Shown: piece after piece, positions 25,834 to 36,563 of the stretch
Position numbering within the stretch: position 1 is the stretch's first letter
Layout of the letters: each line of letters starts with the position of its first letter
Origin: Ambrosia x helenae
Lineage: Eukaryota > Streptophyta > Magnoliopsida > Asterales > Asteraceae
NCBI GenBank assembly: GCA_030844895.1
Contig: CM061231.1
Span: 2,046,001 to 2,110,000 of the forward strand
Direction of reading: 5' to 3'
DNA: 64,000 nt
Program-made: the position numbers and the translations under genes
The notes under the pieces: model-generated
Seen by the model: only the letters and a program-made list of their open reading frames with translations
Databases searched by the model: none
What the model was told of the DNA's origin: nothing

Positions 25834-27582
25834 ACAATATTACAAATGATTCAATATGTATGTTGGTCTATTTTGCACACAAAGTATTAAACTACTCAAA
25901 TTAGACCAAGAAAAAATGAGTGACGGGTAAAGTGTGTAAAAAATGTTTGAAAAGTAAATCAATGAAGGTGAATCAAGGAAAGAAAAAACAAGTTCTTAGA
26001 ATTATAATAATTTTCTTTCCATTTCAAAGAAATTTAAACCCTTTTAGATGCAAAAATGAAATATCCATTGTTAAATAACTATATCATTACTTAGGCTAGT
26101 GGGTGTGAAGGAGGGTCATCATTCAAGCTGCCACATCATCATAACCTAGAAACATCATCACCATGATGATCCAAGGGTGTGAAGTTAGGTGCATCATCAC
26201 CCTTGTACAACGGCCATATTCAAACAAAGAAGACACGTGGAGGCGCGGCACACTCAGCAGTGGGTTGCCGTTCAGGAGGACGCGGCCCAGGGGGGCGATG
26301 TTGCCGGGTCAAGCTTAAGCTTGCCGGGTCTATACCGTCTCCCATACCGCTAAGCCTTATAGTCATTTAACAATAGTAACTAACAATATGTTCGGATGTT
26401 AATTAGTAAAGTATTTTAAATAGTGTTAAATCAGTCCCTTATAATGTAATGTAGATACTACATAAAGGTAATGAACATAAGTTGGGTATTTTTAAATTTA
26501 TTGAATGTTTTAGAAACATCTTTAAAAAGTAGGTAGAGATAAGTTTACAAGGTTTCACAAAAAAGGTAATGAACAAAATATCATAAGTAGAGATGTATGA
26601 TATACTCCTCCCTTGTTTAATACTTTAATTACACATGAAAAGGGTCACCAACATACGGATTCGGGAATCACAAGTTACGAGTTGCTAAGTTTCATTGCTT
26701 GTGATATTTTCTTAGTTAAGACTCTTGAGGTTTGGAATGAACTAATATAATAACTCAAGATTGTATGAGCATATAGTTATCGATTGTTGATTGTATATTT
26801 CTAGTGTATGGCCGTCTTTTTTGTAGATCCTTGAATATTCATAACTAATTTCCAGTGACGATCACGCAGCAACGTGATGAGTAAAGAAGTCAAGATGACT
26901 CATTATCATCAAGAAACAATATTAGTGGAAGAGACACTAAAAATTCTCAGAGTGATGAGTTTTATGTCTAGTTAATTAGGCTTTTCAATTCAATTTTGGT
27001 GAATATTACTTAAGCAACACTATTAGCGACACTTGCATTGGAGCCTAGTGGTAAAAGGTAAAAGTCTTTTTAAAGAAGTTCCAGGTTTAAACCTGGGCAA
27101 TATTGTTTAAATTAAAAAAGATGTAGTTTATTATCCGGAAAAAAAAATATATAGGTTTTAAGGGTTGCAATTAATGATTTTTTAGATTTTAAAATCATTT
27201 AGTAGTTCATGTCTACATCAATTGGTCTGTTATCATTTTAGGCCTTTAAAACTTAGACATTGGATGATATTTTTAGTTGCTTTGCCCACACAAATTATTC
27301 CATGTTCAACCCTTTATGTCATCTAACAAGAATGACCCACACTTCTTTTATACATGTGAAAAGAAAAAAAAAAACATCGGTTCTTCCCGAACTAACCCAA
27401 CTCGTCATTTCGGGATCGGTTTGTAAGCCATACTTAGAAACCGGTTTGGAACAGGCCAAACCCAAACCAACCAATTAAAACCTAGTTTAAAACCCAAAAC
27501 GGAACCGATATCCTCTCAAAAATCGGTTTTTGATTAAGTTTGACCAAAACCTGAATGGGTTACAGTCTGAACCGGATTGGGC
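25834..27582. other. Intergenic sequence with MITE-like and SINE-like patches
   Basis: No gene was seen. 26092-26357 may be an old MITE (AGGCTAGTGGGTGTG against the inverse AGGCTTAGCGGTATG). 27430-27560 carries CGGTTT-type dispersed repeat sequence. Confidence 0.4.
27033..27115 (+). mobile_element. SINE-like tRNA head
   Basis: An A-box-like stretch (GGAGCCTAGTGGTAAAAG) and a B-box-like AGGTTTAAACC lie at tRNA-like spacing, followed by an A-rich tail near 27110. Probably a short SINE or tRNA relic. Confidence 0.4.
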
Positions 27583-27864
27583 AAAAGTATTAACTTCACA
27601 AATTAAGTCATCATTATTACTTATTATTCTCCATTATTTATTTCATTTAATTAGTCAATAAGATTTGTAAACATTGCTCAATTATCTCCCTAGAATCATG
27701 CTCTTGTAATTATTGTATTAACTTTTGTACCTCTATATAATGATTTGTAAATAATGAGATTATCATCTTTGATTCAATCAAAGTCTATATGGTATCTATA
27801 GCATAAAGCTCCTCTGAGCAAACCACCTTCGATCCAACTGTCCAATTTTTTTTTCCGATCAACC

Positions 27865-29106
27865 ATGGCAGCAGCCCACCCGATTGTTCACATAACAGCC
27901 ACAACCCACTTTCCGATCAAACTAACCTCCCAAAACTTCCCCTCGTGGGGCATCCAAGTCACCGCCACCCTTATTGGCCTCGAACATTACCACCACATCA
28001 TCGGTCCCGAAACCATTCCTGCCGAAACCCTTGTCGACGGCCAAAACACCAAACCAAACCCAGAATACATTTGTTGGTTTCGTCAAGATCAAATGATCAT
28101 AAGTGCCATCCTTGGTAGTTGCTCCGACCAAATTCAACATATTTTTTCCTCCGCTAAAACAGCCCGCAAAGCTTGGGAACTTCTAAACTCAAGCTATGCA
28201 AGTCGCTCGCGTTCCCGCATCATTTCCCTCATATCTTGGTTAGCCAAAAACTCAAGAAGAAATCGTTCCATTTCCGACTACTTACATGAAATGAAATCTC
28301 TATTTGATGAGCTTGCTATTCCTCAAAGCCCCATGTCCGAAGAAGACCTTGTCATCCATATCATGAACCAACTAGGGGACGACTACTCCAATCTAGTTGC
28401 CTCCTTTCGAACCCGTGACACAACAATCTCCTTTGACGACCTCTTTAAGAAACTCCTTGACCATGAACATACCTTAAAAGAAACTCTCACCGAACCTCTT
28501 CTCACCACCGTGAACTACATTCACCGAAATTCCCCTTGCAACAACCAAAATCGTCAACCACCTACCTATGATAATCACCCAAACCGAAACCCAAACCCAC
28601 CTACAAACCGTAACCAATGGCAATCTCGCAACACTAATAACAACACTCGACCCACACGTAACAACAACACCCATTGTTACTATTGCAACATTCCCGGACA
28701 TGACACCAAAGATTGTCGCAAACTTAGTCGATTCTTACGCGAACACAATGTCTCTCCTCAAAACAACAATGCTCTAGTGGTTAACTATACAACTCCTCAC
28801 CCTACGGCCCTAACCCCATCTTGGATGTGGGACACCGGCGCCTCCAACAACATCGCTAACAACCAACAACCGTTTCCCATTCCTTTCGAATACGGAGGAC
28901 CCGATGAGAATGTGTTAGATGATGGTAAAACTCTTCCTATAACTCATATTGTTCATACAACTATTCCTACAAACTCATGCCCCCTACGTTTAAATAACAT
29001 TTTAATTGTTCCTCATCTTAGAAATAATCGTATATTTGTTGCAAAAGTTTGTCGTACTAATCGTGTTTCAGTTGAATTTATTCCATATCATTGTTTGTCA
29101 AGGTGA
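27865..29106 (+). pseudogene. Copia gag-protease segment
   Basis: A 413-aa frame, cut off at the Gypsy LTR insertion. It holds a Copia gag domain (roughly residues 15-220, with 'FPSWGIQVTATL' and 'KAWELLNSSY'), an Asn-rich linker, a CCHC zinc knuckle (CYYCNIPGHDTKDC, near 272-285) and the protease active-site motif WDTGASNNI near 333-341. The frame up to 29098 is open. It is still a fragment, because the rest of the polyprotein resumes only after 31296. Confidence 0.88.
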
Positions 29107-31296
29107 TGTGCCGATAATTTAATAGGTTTTACATATATAATTGTCCCCCTTTTGTACCTTTTTATGCTTTTATCTTTTATAAAATATTGCTAAATCGTTT
29201 CTTTGAGATAAATGCAGGTTCTTGGAAGCAAAAATCAAAAAGGAAAAGAAAAGGCTCATTTTGAGTGGAGAACAAGATTTCTAGGGGACAAAAGGGTACA
29301 TGGTACAATAACCCTGTCTCCTACATGCATGTTTTGAAAGCCCAAGAAGGAAAACGACACAAAAGACAAGGAATTAAAGACTTTCGGAGCTGTTTCAGAT
29401 GCAGCACGGTCGCGCTCCGACCTTGCACGGCCGTGCAACTGTTCTAGGTCAACAAGTCAACATTTCCAAGTCAACATAGGTCAATTTCAACACTTTAGTA
29501 TGTGCACGGGCGTGCCCTAGTGTATGGAACGGCCGTGCTTTACTCCAGCGTGTTCTCCAAGGCAAAAACCGACCAAAACTGACAAAATTAGTGCTTGTAT
29601 TGATGAGCACGGGCGTGCCCAGGACACTGACACGGGCGTGCTTACCCTGAAGGATAGATAATTCTGCGTGAAAGGACTCTGCAACAGACCTTCTGTCGAG
29701 CGTGGGCGTGCCAAACTGTGAGCACGGGCGTGCCAAACTGTGAGCACGGGCGTGCAACCCCTGATTTGCCTATAAATAGAGGCCTCCACCCCACATTTTC
29801 ACCATCCCTTCACCCATCTATTCCACCCGAGTCTCTCACTCATTTCAACCATCTTGAGGGTCTAGTAAGTGCTTTGGAGCTGGGATCACTCCATAAACAC
29901 TACCTGAGTGAGAGCTTGAGAGAGATCACTATAAATCATCCAAAAACCCTCTCTAATCCTCAAAACAACCACTACTATGTGTTCTTCCAATACCCAATCT
30001 AGAGTGCATGTTGTAATGCCAATCTTTTGCTAGGATATTAGAGTGTTGCTAGGGTGAAGACTTTCTTGGTATGAATTATATAGTTTTTATTTGTTAGCGT
30101 GGTGTTGTGTTCTTGTTTAATTCTTTTTACTTAAAACTTTGTTTGATGAATTAACTAACTAATTACTTAGTCTTTGGTCTTGTGGGTGTCTTAATAGGAA
30201 GTGGGAGGAATTATGAGTGTACACATGGTGTGTAACAACCCATGCACTCATAAGCTAACCAAATCACGCGAGTAGTGATTAGCCCATTTGTGGGTAGAAA
30301 TACACACACTTAGTGGCTTAATCCTCTACTATCAAGATCTCACTTAGGGTCGGTACGGTCTTTATACTTGGTCTTAGTGATAAGCCAAGACTTAATCTTG
30401 TGACTTAGCTTCATTGTCTATGTGATAGCTTTGGCGCAGGTTAAGAATTGGTGAACCCGTGTTGAAAGAAAACGGTCTTTATTTTCTTTCATCATTATAC
30501 TGCCGCATAGTTAATGATAGACCACTCACTTTTTAAAAGGTTAATTGGTTCAAGTAAGGGATGCACGTGTGCTGGTTAGTCACGACTCTCTTATGATATC
30601 AAGTGGTTTCTTGTTCGGTCATGCTCCATCCACCGGCAAGTTGTCCATAAAATTTTTAAATAATTAGATGTCTTTATCGCAACACTGGGTGGTGGATTCT
30701 TCGGGGTTGGGTTAACACAGTCTTGATTAGTCCGTCATTCATTGTTGAGAGGTGAGCTTACCGATTCGGGAGACCCTCAATTAAACAATAAGAACACAAC
30801 TCGTTTTGCGAAAACAGTCACCTCTGGAGAATGCTGTTGCAACTCCATGTTAAGCATAAATGCGCACTTGTATACACCACTAAATAATTAATATTAATCC
30901 GTCCCAAGAACAGTTGGATCCCGAAGCAGCACTTCTTTTGGTATTGATTTATACTCTGGTCATTCTCTCTCTCTCTCTCTATTTTCTTTTATTTTTTACT
31001 TTTATTAAAAACAACAACTTAAGGCTGAGTAGGGGAAGTTGTGTCTTTGGATTTGATACTCGGTACTTGCTGCAAGTCTATACTATACTCGATATGTACA
31101 CTTGCCTATTGTGTGGGTTTAGAATAATTCGCAACTATCGTTTTATTTTCTAAATTTAAAGCTTGAAAAGTGTTTTAACTTAAAGTTTTGCAATAAACTG
31201 TTTTGGATCAAGTTTTTGGCGCATCCGCCGGGGGCTTGTTTCCTTTAAAATAAAAGTGAATTTAAGTCAGAAAAACCTTTAATCCACACGACATCA
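29104..31296 (+). mobile_element. Ty3/Gypsy-type solo LTR (2193 bp) inside the Copia element
   Basis: It begins TGATGT and ends ACATCA (perfect inverted ends). A perfect 5-bp TSD, CAAGG, lies in the Copia coding sequence (29099-29103, 31297-31301). A TATAAATA box sits at 29771-29778, below an array of GCACGGGCGTGC-type palindromes (29410-29755). Near the right end is TTTTTGGCGCATCCGCCGGG (31213-31232), similar to the primer-site region of Athila/Tat Gypsy elements, here inside the repeat. No internal genes and no second LTR were seen, so I call it a solo LTR. Confidence 0.8.
30961..30980. repeat. (CT)n microsatellite in the Gypsy LTR
   Basis: About nine CT repeats. Confidence 0.85.
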
Positions 31297-33189
31297 CAAG
31301 GATTTACGCACGGGTGCGCGTCTCATGCGGGCAGTGGACATAAATGATGTCTATTATGGACCAATCTCCATAGCTCCTCAAGTCAACAACACCTAAACAA
31401 ACTCTCTTCTCATGTGGCACCACATACTTGAACATCCATAGCTTCAAGTATTTAAGTCATTAATTTCTAGGTTAGGACTTCATTGTAATAAGGTGACATG
31501 TGAGTCTTTTCATTATATTTCGTGTTCCTTGAATAAAAGCCATAAACTCTCTTATGACAAAAATTCCTTTATTGCAAATCAACCTCTACAACTAATCTAC
31601 TCGGACGTATGGGGACCCATCAAAACATTAATCGATGGTTTTAAATACTATGTCATTTTTGTTGACTACTATAGCAAATACATTTGGTTATACCCAATCA
31701 AACGAAAATCCGATATCAAAATTCTTTTTCCACAATTTAAATCTCTTGTTGAGAAATTTTTCAAAACCAACATAGTTGTGTTATTCACTAATAATGGGGG
31801 TGAATATGTGGGTCTTTCACCATATCTCGCCTCTCAAGGCATTTCCCATTACACGACACCGCCACACACACCGGAACAAAACGGTATTGCCGAACGACGT
31901 CATCGACATGTTGTTGAAACCGGCCTTGCATTACTTCACTATTCACACTTACCATAACATTTTTGGTCCCATGCTTTTCAAACCGCTACTCACCTCATAA
32001 ACCGTTTGCCTATACCCATTCTTTACAACAAATCACCCTATGAGATGTTATTCAAAACCGCTCCTACTTATTCCAAACTCAAACCGTTTGGTCGCCTTTG
32101 CTACCCATGGTTAGGCCCGTATGCCACTTCCAAATTAGATTCACGTTCTATAGCATGTATTTTTCTTGCGTACTCATCCTCTAAATCAGCATTCAAATGC
32201 TATGACCCTCTAACCAACAAACTCTATAACTCTCGCCATGTCCAATTCGTTACACACATCTTTCCTGCTCAAGCCTCAAATTCCAACCCCACACATGAAT
32301 CCTTCGACATATTCTTAACCCCTAAACCATCGGCTCCCACTTCCTTACCCACAAATAACTTGCCCAATGATCTTACCAATTCACAACCACCTAACCACCA
32401 AACTACACCCCTATCCCATACTCAACAGCCTCCAACCACTCAACCCACCACCTCACATCCTAACTCTACCCAATCCACTAGTTCTTCTGAAGCCTAATCT
32501 ATCCATCTACACCCGGCTTACTGCCCGATCCCCTCCAACCAAACAGCCCAACAAACTTCTCCACCACCCCTCCTCCTCACGGCCAAACAGAACAGCCCAC
32601 AAGATCCCCTTCACTCGTATCCCTTCACAGCCCATCTTTTACCTCCACCAACCCCGGCCTAATGCCCCAATCTAATAACCCGACCACCCCATCAACCGCC
32701 ACCACTTCCTCTAATACTCCCACCTCTATTAACTAGCAACCAAACCAACCCGATCCCATCCCAAAGCATCTGGCTAACATCCCTCCATCAACACGTAGGC
32801 AACCAAAACCCAATCCCAAATACTACAACCCAAACTTTGTCAACTCTACCACTATCCATCCTTTACCTATATCCCTTGAACCATCCACCTATACTCAAGC
32901 CATGAAAGATCCCGATTGGCGTCACGCCATGGACATTGAGTATAACGCTCTCATCCAAAACAACACATGGGAACTTGTATCTCACACCACCCAAACTCAT
33001 ATTGGGTGCAAATGGGTGTTCTGCATTAAACAAAAACCTGATGGCACTGTTGACAAATACAAAGCACGTCTCGTTGCTAAAGAGTTTCACCAACAACATG
33101 GGAAAGACGACCATGACACATTCACCCCTGTTACCAAACTTGTCACCATTCGCACCGTCCTCTCCATTGCTCTTTCAAAAGGATGGATC
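31297..33189 (+). pseudogene. Copia integrase and N-terminal RT segment
   Basis: The integrase core lies in 31493-31957: 'LIYSDVWGP' holds one catalytic Asp, 'TNNGGEY' stands where DNGGE is usual (second Asp replaced by Asn), and 'HTPEQNGIAERRHRHVVE' holds the Glu. Stops occur at about 31441 and 31955. The integrase tail continues at 32006-32300. RT begins near 32902 with 'WRHAMDIEYNALIQNNTWELV' and 'DKYKARLVAKEFHQ', then stops at the 33190 remnant. The RT YVDD region is absent. Confidence 0.85.
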
Positions 33190-33251
33190 CCAATATTGAC
33201 TATCCGAAACTTCGGATATCCGAAAATCGGATCCGACTTTGAACACCCCTA
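33190..33251. mobile_element. Remnant end of another DNA transposon
   Basis: Sequence foreign to Copia RT (repeated ATCCGAAA/TTCGGAT) ends in TTTGAACACCCCTA, the inverse of the TAGGGGTGTTCAAA terminus common in plant hAT-like elements. No matching left end was found, and the RT catalytic region is missing at this point. A deletion probably removed both. Confidence 0.45.
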
Positions 33252-34572
33252 CTGCCGACCCCACTCCTTACCGAAAATGGGTAGGTACTCTACAGTACCT
33301 TTCCTTCACTCGTCCTAACATATCTTTTGCCATCAATAAATTATCTCAATTAATGCATCCACCAAGACAATCACACTAGCAAGCTCTCAAATGGGTACTC
33401 AGATATTTGAAAGGAACAGTACATCATGGGTTGTTCTTGAAGCGTAACACCAATCCTACCTTACAAGCCTTCTCGGACTCGAACTTGGGGGTATTAATGA
33501 TGAAGGACGGTTAACCACAACATACCTCTTATACCTTAGGTCAAATATTATCTCTTGGGAATCTGCTAAACAAAAATCAGTCTCGAGATCATCCACCGAA
33601 GCTGAGTATAAAGCTCTTGCAAATGTGTCGCCGCAGAAATATTATGGGTAAAAAATTTACTCAATGAACTTGGTTTACCTCCCGTGAGCACTCCCTCACT
33701 CTACTCTACTGCGAATAGGGCTGCAAACGAATTGAACATTCAGCGAACAGTTCATAAACCGTTCGGCGGGAAGTTCGTTTGTGTTCGTTTAGTTAAATGA
33801 ACGAACACGAACAGAGGCCGCGTTCGTTCGTTTATGTTCGTGAACGTTCAGTAACGTGTTCGTTTGTGTTCAATATTTTAATAGGGTTTTTAATTTTTAT
33901 AATTTTTTATATTCTTTTATCTTTATTTATTTTACCCAAATAAATAAATAATCAAATAATTTATGTAGGTAAATATATTACTATATGTGATCAATAACCT
34001 TACTTTTAGTCTTCATGCTCACTGCTAAGTATATGCTTCGTTCTTATCGAACGTTAATATAGATTTGTTTGTGTTCGTTTCCGTTTATAAACACTTATTT
34101 GTGTTTGTTTGTGTTCATAAACACTTGTTTGTGTTCATTAACGTTCGTGTGCGTTCGTGAACAAACTTAACAAACGAACACGAACACGAGTAGTCTCTTA
34201 ACAAACGAACACGAACAAAAAAACTCGTTCGGTAAGTATTCATGAACTGTTCGTGAACACACAATTTCCTTAACGAACGAACACGAACAAGGCCTTGTTA
34301 GTGTTCCTTCGGTTCGTTTGCAGCCCTAACTGTGACAACACCGGGGCCACCTATGTCTGTACCAATCCCGTTTATCACTCTCGTATGAAACACATCGCAT
34401 TGGATTACCACTTTGTAAGGGAACAAGTCAACTTCGGGCAACTAAAAGTTCTTAATGTCAGCTCAAAGGACCAACTGGCGGATGTCCTCACCAAACTACT
34501 TTTGCGGGAACCTTTTTTATCTTTTCGGTCCAAGATTGGAGTCTTCAACAGATCCTCCATCTTTCGGGGGCG
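33252..34572 (+). pseudogene. Copia C-terminal RT and RNase H, split by a hAT
   Basis: Shifting frames encode 'PYRKWVGTLQYLSFTRPNIS', 'SRSSTEAEYKAL' (RNase H) and, after the hAT, 'CDNTGATYVCTNPVYHSRMK' and 'DQLADVLTKLL'. The order and motifs are those of Copia polyproteins. Several frame changes show decay. Confidence 0.8.
33716..34328. mobile_element. Non-autonomous hAT element, copy 2 (613 bp)
   Basis: The ends are TAGGGCTGCAAACGAA and, inverted, TAGGGCTGCAAACGAACC. The flanking 8-mers ACTGCGAA (33708-33715) and ACTGTGAC (34329-34336) are TSD copies with two changes. The right copy fits the Copia reading frame (Tyr-Cys-Asp-Asn). The subterminal zones are full of CGAACA/TGTTCG. It represents the version without the MITE carried by 24870-25825. 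Confidence 0.88.
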
Positions 34573-34768
34573 TATTAACTCCACAAATTAAGCCATCAAT
34601 ATTACTGATTATTCTCTATTATTTATTCCATTTAATTAGTTAACAAGTCTTGTAAACATTGCTCAATTATCTCCCTAGAATCATGATTTGTTAACAAGTC
34701 TTGTAAACTTTGCTCAATTAACTCTTGTAACTTATAATGATTTGTAAATAATCAAAGTCTATAAAAAG

Positions 34769-35437
34769 AACCCCGTGGTTTGTGTTGGAGTTGATTTACC
34801 ATATTGATTTAATCGTATAAAATCGTAAATAGTTGTTTGTTTTCAAAATGTTAAGAATTCAAATCATACAAGTTATGATATACTAATAAGAAAATTTATA
34901 TAAAATAAAAAAGATTATGTGTATCGGGTCGATTTGCAAGCTATTCGATCTTTAAAGTCTTGAAACCGGTTATTTTCTCATATTCGATGCACTTATCTTT
35001 CTTTTTCAACTCTTACGGATAACAGAGGGCGTTATAATAAATGCATGTACTGACCAACGATATTTCTGCGTGAAACTAAATACACTGTCACACTGACCAC
35101 TCATTCTGCTAAGTCAAATAATCATACATTCATATTTATGGTTGTACGTTGCGTTGTATATATTGTAAACCACGATATTCAATCTCATTTGTTGTTTCCA
35201 AAGCTAGACCATTTATGAATCTATGGACATAGGACATTCATGTACCAATGGATCAATTGGTCCCACACATACTTAATGCAATGCCACCCCCACCTCTTAT
35301 TTCATACACCCTATATATAAACTCGAATGGTAGTTGTAACCGGCCAAAGGGTTGTTTATTTTGGGACCAGTATATATTATTGTTCTTGTTATTGTTATTT
35401 CGTGTCGGTTGTTATTTTTAAAAAAAAGTGAAGGATA
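34769..35437 (+). promoter_or_regulatory. ABCG promoter region
   Basis: A TATA-like TATATATAAAC lies near 35311-35321, about 120 bp upstream of the start codon at 35438. Nothing else was recognised. Confidence 0.4.
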
Positions 35438-36487
35438 ATGGAGATAGAGCCTTCGGGTAGTTGTGGAATGTGTAGCCGAGGTGATGATACGATGGATAAT
35501 GATAATGCGGGTGGCAGCTCGGGAGTGTGTTTGGGTGGCAGCACGAGTATGAGGGAACGAGCGACTTATTTGGTGTGGCGGGATTTAACGGTGGTGTTAC
35601 CGAACTTTGGTCATGGGCATACGAAGAGATTGCTTCGTGGGATTAGCGGGTTTGCTGAACCGGGTCGGATCATGGCCATTATGGGTCCTTCTGGATCCGG
35701 AAATCCACTCTTCTTGACTCGTTAGCCGGTATGCTATTTTTATACATTCATGTGTTGTTTACTATTGTCAGATTGGATTTTAATAATGTAAACTATGATT
35801 CATTGGTTGAACAAATGAAAATACATTTATGGGCAAATGAAAATACATTTATGCTAGAATGAAATTGTTTTTAGTAATGAAAGTAAATAGTATTAGTCTG
35901 TCTCATTGCTAATAAAGTGTGATTGTTTGTAATATTAAAAATTAATTTGCCTGTCATTAATAAAAGTTATTTATCACAAACTGTTGCAGATAGATTATCA
36001 AAGAATGTTGTAAAGACCGGTGACATTTTTTTCAATGGCAAGAAGAAACAAAGCAATGGTCTTGTCGTAAGTGATTAATATGATTCATTAATAAATTTGT
36101 ATTTAAGACCTTACATTGTGTACAATTACTTAATGTTGTACGCCATAATGTTTTTTGAAAATTATTTAAAATGTTTTAAAAAAATTATCATTTTCCATCT
36201 GATACATTTTCACACAATCTAGGATTTTGCTACTCATTAATTGTGGTATTAAAACGTAGTAGCAAATGTATGGATTAACATTTTTCAATAAATAAAAGTA
36301 TTTTCTAATTTCTAAAAGGTTTTAAGAAAGATTTATTTATTATCTTCTATGAATTTTACTTTTAGCGACGGGAAAATCTGTTAATGTTTATGTTTTCCAA
36401 TATACTACTTCGTAAATGTTATTTGTGTCTTGTCAAACTTTATTTTTTCATGTATTAACTTGTTACTAAAAGGTCCTCTTTCAGAAT

Positions 36488-36563
<76 letters not shown>

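Larger units (their letters stand above)
27588..34763 (+). mobile_element. Ty1/Copia LTR retrotransposon, decayed, with nested insertions
   Basis: The 5' LTR is 27588-27789 and the 3' LTR 34573-34763. Both open TATTAACT and end AAAGTCTATA. A perfect 5-bp TSD, AAAAG, flanks the whole (27583-27587, 34764-34768). Directly after the 5' LTR, TGGTATC (27790) fits the start of the initiator-Met tRNA primer site. A purine-rich GGGGGCG precedes the 3' LTR. Gag, protease, integrase, RT and RNase H follow in Copia order but are broken by stops, a deletion and two insertions (29104-31296 and 33716-34328). Not autonomous. Confidence 0.93.

Noticed and set aside
29449..30002. Frames of 90-102 aa in the Gypsy LTR
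   Set aside because: They lie over the palindrome array and TATA region of a solo LTR, overlap on both strands and have no domain.
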